NCBI GenBank assembly: GCA_947454025.1 | Contig: CANGIZ010000010.1 | Location: 1-44,761 of the forward strand | Reading direction: 5' to 3' | From: Bacteroidota bacterium | GTDB taxonomy: Bacteria > Bacteroidota > Bacteroidia > Chitinophagales > Chitinophagaceae | Length of the DNA: 44,761 bases | Made by a program: the position numbers and the translations under genes | Shown here: positions 41,189 through 44,761 of the stretch, in pieces | Layout: each line of letters opens with the position of its first letter | How positions within the stretch are numbered: the first letter of the stretch is position 1 | The notes under the pieces: generated by a model | Seen by the model: only the letters and a program-made list of their open reading frames with translations | Told to the model about the DNA's origin: nothing | Database searches by the model: none

Positions 41189-42169
41189 TTAACGATGGTA
41201 AGAATTTTCCGTTTCGTTTTCTCTTTCTTTATCGTAGGCTTTAATAATGGCTTTTACCAATTTATGTCTTACTACGTCCTCTTCGTCTAATTCAATATGG
41301 GCGATACCTTCAATGTTTTGTAATATGCGCACTGCTTTTTCCAATCCACTTCGCTGATTACGTGGTAAATCTACTTGAGTAGGGTCGCCTGTAATAATGG
41401 CTTTGGCATTGGAGCCGATACGAGTTAAAAACATTTTAATTTGTAAATCATTCGCATTCTGAGATTCATCCAAAATAATAAATGCATTGTCCAAAGTTCT
41501 ACCACGCATATATGCAAGTGGTGCAATTTCGATGGTACGTGTAGACATATAATAACCTAGTTTATCGGCAGGGATCATATCGTCTAATGCATCATATAAT
41601 GGACGTAAATAAGGATCGATTTTTTCTTTTAAATCACCGGGTAAAAAACCAAGGCTTTCTCCAGCTTCTACTGCAGGGCGTGTTAAAATAATTTTCTTAA
41701 CTACTTTATTTTTTAAAGCACGCACAGCCAATGCAACTGCAGTGTATGTTTTTCCTGTACCTGCTGGTCCAATTGCAAACACAATATCATTTTTATCTGC
41801 AGCTTGTACCATTTTCTTTTGGTTGGCAGTTCGGGCCCTAACCGTTTTCCCATTAGGTCCAAATACCAATACTTCATTTGGATTTTTGTCTACAAAATTG
41901 TCAATCACTTCGGCATCGTCTCCCCCTAAAATTTGTTCAAAATAATTTTCGGAAAGATGTCCGTTGCGCTCCATATACTGGATAATTAAACCAATTTTTT
42001 CTTTGGCTAAATCAATTTGTTCAGGGGCACCACTCAATTTTATTTGAGTGCCTCTCGATAAGATTTTTAAGAGTGGAAACTTCTTTTTTAAGATATCAAA
42101 TTTGGAATTGTTGACACCGAAAAACTCAATCGGGTTTACGGTATCTAAATTGATGATTGTTTCAGTCAA
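41189..42169 (-). CDS. phoH: PhoH-family ATPase/ribonuclease-like protein
   Basis: The 326-residue cytoplasmic P-loop protein has Walker A in AIGPAGTGKTYTAVALAVRAL (near 132-150), Walker B in AFIILDESQNAND (near 229-241) and the sensor segment LTRIGSNAKAIITGDPTQVDLP. An N-terminal KH-like region (IEFFGVNNSKFDILKKKFPLLKI, about 13-35) is typical of the PhoH/YbeZ group, which often associates with YbeY and ribosome maturation. The start is TTG at 42169, since this matches the family N-terminus (MTETIINLDTVNPIEFF) and no ATG precedes it. It appears monocistronic with its own terminator. No TAnnTTTG was found in the 175 bases between it and rpe. Confidence 0.94.
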   Translation of the reverse strand: MTETIINLDTVNPIEFFGVNNSKFDILKKKFPLLKILSRGTQIKLSGAPEQIDLAKEKIGLIIQYMERNGHLSENYFEQILGGDDAEVIDNFVDKNPNEVLVFGPNGKTVRARTANQKKMVQAADKNDIVFAIGPAGTGKTYTAVALAVRALKNKVVKKIILTRPAVEAGESLGFLPGDLKEKIDPYLRPLYDALDDMIPADKLGYYMSTRTIEIAPLAYMRGRTLDNAFIILDESQNANDLQIKMFLTRIGSNAKAIITGDPTQVDLPRNQRSGLEKAVRILQNIEGIAHIELDEEDVVRHKLVKAIIKAYDKERENETENSYHR

Positions 42170-42344
42170 TGGATTCGATTTAATGGGTTAGGTAGTATAT
42201 AAATGATCCTAACACAATTTATTTAAGGAAGTTTAAAATTACAAGTGCTAAATACGCACAAATGTGGATTACTCAAATGGTAACATTGAGTTAATAAGGC
42301 TATATTATAGGAAGATTAAATGTATGTGGAGTAGGCTATTCGGC

Positions 42345-42992
42345 TTATGCGTTTTTTAAGCGAACAATCATTGCTTTGGGATCCGCTGCTTTAAATACAG
42401 TGGTTCCAGCAACCAATACATCGGCACCAGCTTGCACTAATGCGCTTGCATTCGTTTCGGTAACACCGCCGTCAATTTCAATTAAAGTTGCAGCACCCGC
42501 ATTTGTAATCATTTGCTTTAAGGCTTTTACTTTTTCGTAAGTGTGTTCAATAAATTTTTGACCTCCGAATCCTGGATTCACACTCATCACACAAACCACA
42601 TCAATGTCTTTGATAACGTCTTTTAATAATTCAACCGAAGTGTGAGGATTAATAGCAACACCAGCCTTCATACCTTGTGCTTTAATTTGCTGAAGCGTGC
42701 TATGTAAGTGAGGGCAAGCTTCATAATGCACGGTTAAAATATCGGCACCTGCTTTTTTAAAGTCTGCAATATATTTTTCGGGATGTACGATCATTAAATG
42801 CACATCCATTATTTTAGTACTCGTTTTTTTTATTTGCTCAATAACAGGTAATCCGTAACTGATATTGGGTACAAAACATCCATCCATTACATCCAAGTGA
42901 AACCAAGCTGCTTCGCTTTCATTTAGCAATTCACATGCTTTACCTAAGTGTAAAAAGTCGGCTGCTAATAAGGAAGGAGCAATAATGGCCAT
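42345..42992 (-). CDS. rpe: Ribulose-phosphate 3-epimerase
   Basis: This 215-residue TIM-barrel enzyme interconverts ribulose 5-phosphate and xylulose 5-phosphate in the pentose phosphate pathway. Motifs are HLDVMDGCFVPNISYG (about 32-47, metal-binding His and Asp), MDVHLMIVHPE (about 62-72), VMSVNPGFGGQKFI (about 135-148) and EIDGGVTETN (about 172-181, catalytic Asp). The length and order are normal. It is read alone, divergent from the TolB-like gene, and its minus-strand -7 box TAATTTTG at 43016-43009 is only two bases away from the divergent gene's box. Confidence 0.96.
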   Translation of the reverse strand: MAIIAPSLLAADFLHLGKACELLNESEAAWFHLDVMDGCFVPNISYGLPVIEQIKKTSTKIMDVHLMIVHPEKYIADFKKAGADILTVHYEACPHLHSTLQQIKAQGMKAGVAINPHTSVELLKDVIKDIDVVCVMSVNPGFGGQKFIEHTYEKVKALKQMITNAGAATLIEIDGGVTETNASALVQAGADVLVAGTTVFKAADPKAMIVRLKNA

Positions 42993-43008
42993 AAGATGTT
43001 ATTTGATG

Positions 43009-43016
43009 CAAAATTA
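43009..43016 (-). promoter_or_regulatory. Promoter -7 element of rpe
   Basis: TAATTTTG on the minus strand fits TAnnTTTG and ends 17 bases before the rpe ATG. It abuts, with two bases between, the oppositely facing -7 element of the TolB-like gene. Confidence 0.55.
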
Positions 43017-43018
43017 AG

Positions 43019-43026
43019 TACTTTTG
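43019..43026 (+). promoter_or_regulatory. Promoter -7 element of the TolB-like gene
   Basis: TACTTTTG fits TAnnTTTG and ends 20 bases before the ATG at 43046, giving a leader of about 14 bases. Confidence 0.6.
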
Positions 43027-43045
43027 CTATCAATTTTATAAGTAT

Positions 43046-44113
43046 ATGAATAAGATAACGCTTTTTGTAGCTGCTTTGTTCAGCTTTGTTACAGTTTTCG
43101 GCCAAAAGGATTCCATTTTATTTGCAGGCGAAAAACATTTCAAAAATGTAATACAATTAACAAATAGTGGAGACAATGCCGAGGCCTACTGGAGTTTTGA
43201 TAGTAAGCGTATTACTTTTCAAAGAACCAATCCAAAAGAAGGATTATTGTGTGATCAAATATTTATGGGACTAGTGCCCAACAATAGCACTACGCCATTT
43301 ACGTATAAATCAATTAGTGGGGGAAAGGGTAGAACAACTTGCTCTTATTTTACAAAGGATGGCAAGCATATTATTTATGCATCCACCAAAGATGGTAGCA
43401 ATGATTGTCCTCCAGCAGTGGATCGTGCAAAGTATGGCAATAAATATATTTGGCCTTTATACAATACGTATGACATTTTCATGGCGGACACGAATGGGGT
43501 TGTGGTAAAGCAATTAACCAACGCTAAAGGATATGATGCTGAAGGTACATTGTCCTATGATGGTAAAAAGATGATTTATTGTAGCGACAAGGATGGTGAC
43601 TTGGATTTGTATGTGATGGATTTAGCAACGGGTAAAGAAAAACGGGTAACCAATACTTTAGGGTATGACGGAGGAGCATGGTTTAGTCCAGATGGCACCA
43701 AAATTGTTTGGAGAGCGAGTCGTCCAAAAACGGATGCAGAGATTGCTGACTATAAAGCCTTATTAAAAGATGGATTGGTTGCGCCAACAAGTATGGAAGT
43801 GTTTATTGCCAATGCCGATGGAAGCAACGCAAAACAAATTACGCATTTGGGTCAAGCCAATTGGGCACCTAATTTTACCCCCGATGGTAAGCATATTATT
43901 TTTTGTAGCAACCATGAGTACAAGTATGGCTTTCCTTTTAATATGTACTTGATGGATTTAGAGGGTAACAACATCGAAAAAATTAGCCGAGACAAGGGTT
44001 TTGATGCTTTCCCGATGTTTAGCCCCGACGGCAAAAGAATCATGTTTTCTTCCAACCGTAACAATGGCGGAACACATGATACCAATTTGTTTGTAGCAGA
44101 ATGGGTAGATTAG
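43046..44113 (+). CDS. Exported TolB-like PD40 beta-propeller protein
   Basis: The 355-residue protein starts with a signal peptide (MNKITLFVAALFSFVTVFGQ). It contains about five to six TolB/PD40-type blades with the xFSPDGKxIxF pattern: YFTKDGKHIIYAST, LSYDGKKMIYCSDKDGDLDLY, WFSPDGTKIVWRASRP, NFTPDGKHIIFCSN and MFSPDGKRIMFSSNRN, spaced about 45-60 residues apart. It lacks the N-terminal TolB domain and any peptidase domain. Similar proteins are common in Bacteroidota with no assigned role; protein or ligand binding in the periplasm or at the surface is inferred from the fold. Two Cys in PPAVDR and CDQIFMG regions are notable. It is followed after 35 bases by the small membrane protein gene. 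Confidence 0.85.
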   Translation: MNKITLFVAALFSFVTVFGQKDSILFAGEKHFKNVIQLTNSGDNAEAYWSFDSKRITFQRTNPKEGLLCDQIFMGLVPNNSTTPFTYKSISGGKGRTTCSYFTKDGKHIIYASTKDGSNDCPPAVDRAKYGNKYIWPLYNTYDIFMADTNGVVVKQLTNAKGYDAEGTLSYDGKKMIYCSDKDGDLDLYVMDLATGKEKRVTNTLGYDGGAWFSPDGTKIVWRASRPKTDAEIADYKALLKDGLVAPTSMEVFIANADGSNAKQITHLGQANWAPNFTPDGKHIIFCSNHEYKYGFPFNMYLMDLEGNNIEKISRDKGFDAFPMFSPDGKRIMFSSNRNNGGTHDTNLFVAEWVD

Positions 44114-44148
44114 TCGTACTTTAGCCTTCAAATTTTAAATTTTATAAA

Positions 44149-44589
44149 ATGTATACAGGTTTAGTTCATTTACATAACTTATTGCGCTGGGTGGTTTTAA
44201 TCGCCTTATTAGTGACAATTTTCAAGTTAGTGCTTAAAAAAGACGCACTTAAGTCAAGCAAAGTACTTTTAATGAGTGTTCATACCACTTTATTATTAGG
44301 GTTATATCAATATTTTTTCGGTAATGTGGGCTTTCAGCTAATTAAATCGGCTACTGGCGGCATGAAGGAAGTGATGAAAGATGCAGCGAGTCGTTTTTGG
44401 GCAGTTGAGCATGCCGTTTCGATGATTTTGGCCATTGTTTTTATTACAATAGGTCATGTGAAGTATAAAAAGTCAGGAAAAGTAAATCCAACCCTTGCAT
44501 TGTATGTTATTGCATTGATTTTGATACTTTTAATGACACCTTGGCCATTTAAAGCCGGAGTAGGCCGACCTTGGTACCCAGGAGCATAA
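44149..44589 (+). CDS. Four-helix membrane protein (cytochrome b-like, unknown function)
   Basis: A 146-residue integral membrane protein with four hydrophobic segments (about 12-30, 40-58, 82-102 and 112-132). His residues lie in or near helices: VHLHNLLRW at 7-15, SVHTTLL near 44 and VEHAVSM near 87. These could bind heme, which is why such short Bacteroidota proteins are sometimes labelled cytochrome b-like, but no characterised relative is recognised. It ends with a Gly/Pro-rich tail (GVGRPWYPGA). It is 35 bases downstream of the TolB-like gene, likely in the same transcript, and followed by a terminator. Confidence 0.75.
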   Translation: MYTGLVHLHNLLRWVVLIALLVTIFKLVLKKDALKSSKVLLMSVHTTLLLGLYQYFFGNVGFQLIKSATGGMKEVMKDAASRFWAVEHAVSMILAIVFITIGHVKYKKSGKVNPTLALYVIALILILLMTPWPFKAGVGRPWYPGA

Positions 44590-44619
44590 ACTTAACTAAT
44601 TGATTATCAGCTATATTTT

Positions 44620-44646
44620 AAGGAGAAGCGCTGCTTCTCCTTTTAT
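44620..44646 (+). terminator. Intrinsic terminator after the four-helix membrane protein gene
   Basis: A 10-bp stem (AAGGAGAAGC / GCTTCTCCTT) with a 3-base loop is followed by a T-rich stretch (TTATTTTC). It lies 31 bases past the stop. Confidence 0.88.
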
Positions 44647-44701
44647 TTTCCCCTTTTTTTAATATTTCGCTGGTAATTTTTCTTAATTCCATTCATTTCC
44701 A

Positions 44702-44715
44702 TATCTTTGCAACCC
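44702..44715 (+). promoter_or_regulatory. Promoter core of the infA-like gene
   Basis: TATCTTTGCAACCC holds a perfect TAnnTTTG (44702-44709), ends 11 bases before the ATG at 44726, and is identical over 14 bases to the tRNA-Asp promoter core. Confidence 0.65.
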
Positions 44716-44725
44716 CAAAATAAGT

Positions 44726-44761
44726 ATGTCAAAACAACCGCTGATTAAACAAGATGGAGTA
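44726..44761 (+). CDS. infA: Probable translation initiation factor IF-1 (5' end only)
   Basis: Only twelve codons are in the window (MSKQPLIKQDGV). The pattern resembles the start of Bacteroidota IF-1, which opens M-A/S-K-Q-x-x-I-x-Q-D-G. The frame is open to the window edge. The gene follows a terminator and a promoter core shared with tRNA-Asp, as would suit a translation gene. The call rests on a very short stretch and could be wrong. Confidence 0.5.
   Translation, partial: MSKQPLIKQDGV

Noticed and set aside
42170-42344. Possible small gene or RNA in the phoH-rpe gap.
   Set aside because: The 175 bases are AT-rich with no stable hairpin, no TAnnTTTG and no convincing open frame.
1-44761. 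CRISPR arrays, insertion sequences, phage genes, toxin-antitoxin or defence genes.
   Set aside because: None seen: no repeated spacer pattern, transposase, integrase, terminase or restriction motif, and no tRNA-adjacent direct repeat suggesting an integrated element at 31643-31716.

Overview
The window is 44.8 kb of AT-rich chromosome (roughly 35-40% G+C by eye) from a member of the Bacteroidota, most likely a Chitinophagaceae-type soil or water bacterium. The phylum is supported by the Bacteroidota-type -7 promoter element TAnnTTTG seen just upstream of many genes, starts without clear Shine-Dalgarno sequences, a TonB-dependent receptor with an STN domain paired with a DUF4249 lipoprotein, an MG2/plug hybrid protein, a BamA-like barrel protein and an OmpH protein. 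The family is an inference from gene content. Both ends are truncated: rpoC enters from the left and what looks like infA leaves on the right.

Layout. 1-5155 (+): 3' end of rpoC with a strong terminator, an OmpH/Skp-like protein with its own terminator, then an APC permease, a heptose-7-phosphate kinase-like gene and ispD. 5195-6247 (-): Gfo/Idh/MocA oxidoreductase. 6379-9654: peptidoglycan recycling, with anmK (+) meeting murQ (-), and murQ behind a class V aminotransferase-like gene. 9786-11911: a POTRA-less BamA-type barrel protein with no ordinary start codon, convergent with a lipoprotein carrying a Gly/Arg/Met repeat tail. 11998-16982 (+): a GT-C-like membrane protein, then a 1154-residue protein that joins a GH18/YaaH-like domain, a NodB deacetylase and a processive GT2 synthase. 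A 15-bp-stem two-way terminator follows.

17019-29130 (-): seven closely packed genes that read as one operon: S10 carboxypeptidase, amidohydrolase (prolidase/imidazolonepropionase-like), S9 prolyl-oligopeptidase-like peptidase, a small secreted protein, an STN-type TonB receptor, a DUF4249 lipoprotein and an MG2/plug protein. Gaps are 53, 3, 8, 1, 5 and 15 bp. I read this as a peptide degradation and uptake locus, the peptide counterpart of a polysaccharide utilization locus. It is the strongest candidate here for a poorly described system.

29402-44761: an OprB-like porin and an SDR (+), tRNA-Asp (-), accA-dapA (+), mutS (-) divergent from a TrmH-type methyltransferase (+), a UbiA/MqnP-like prenyltransferase, ruvX (TTG start), def and an exported unknown (+), a YbdK-type carboxylate-amine ligase and phoH (-, TTG start), rpe (-) divergent from a TolB-like beta-propeller protein (+), a four-helix membrane protein and the infA start. 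This part is mostly housekeeping. No insertion sequence, prophage, CRISPR array, rRNA or plasmid-type gene is visible. No gene-free stretch exceeds 300 bases; the longest is 29131-29401.
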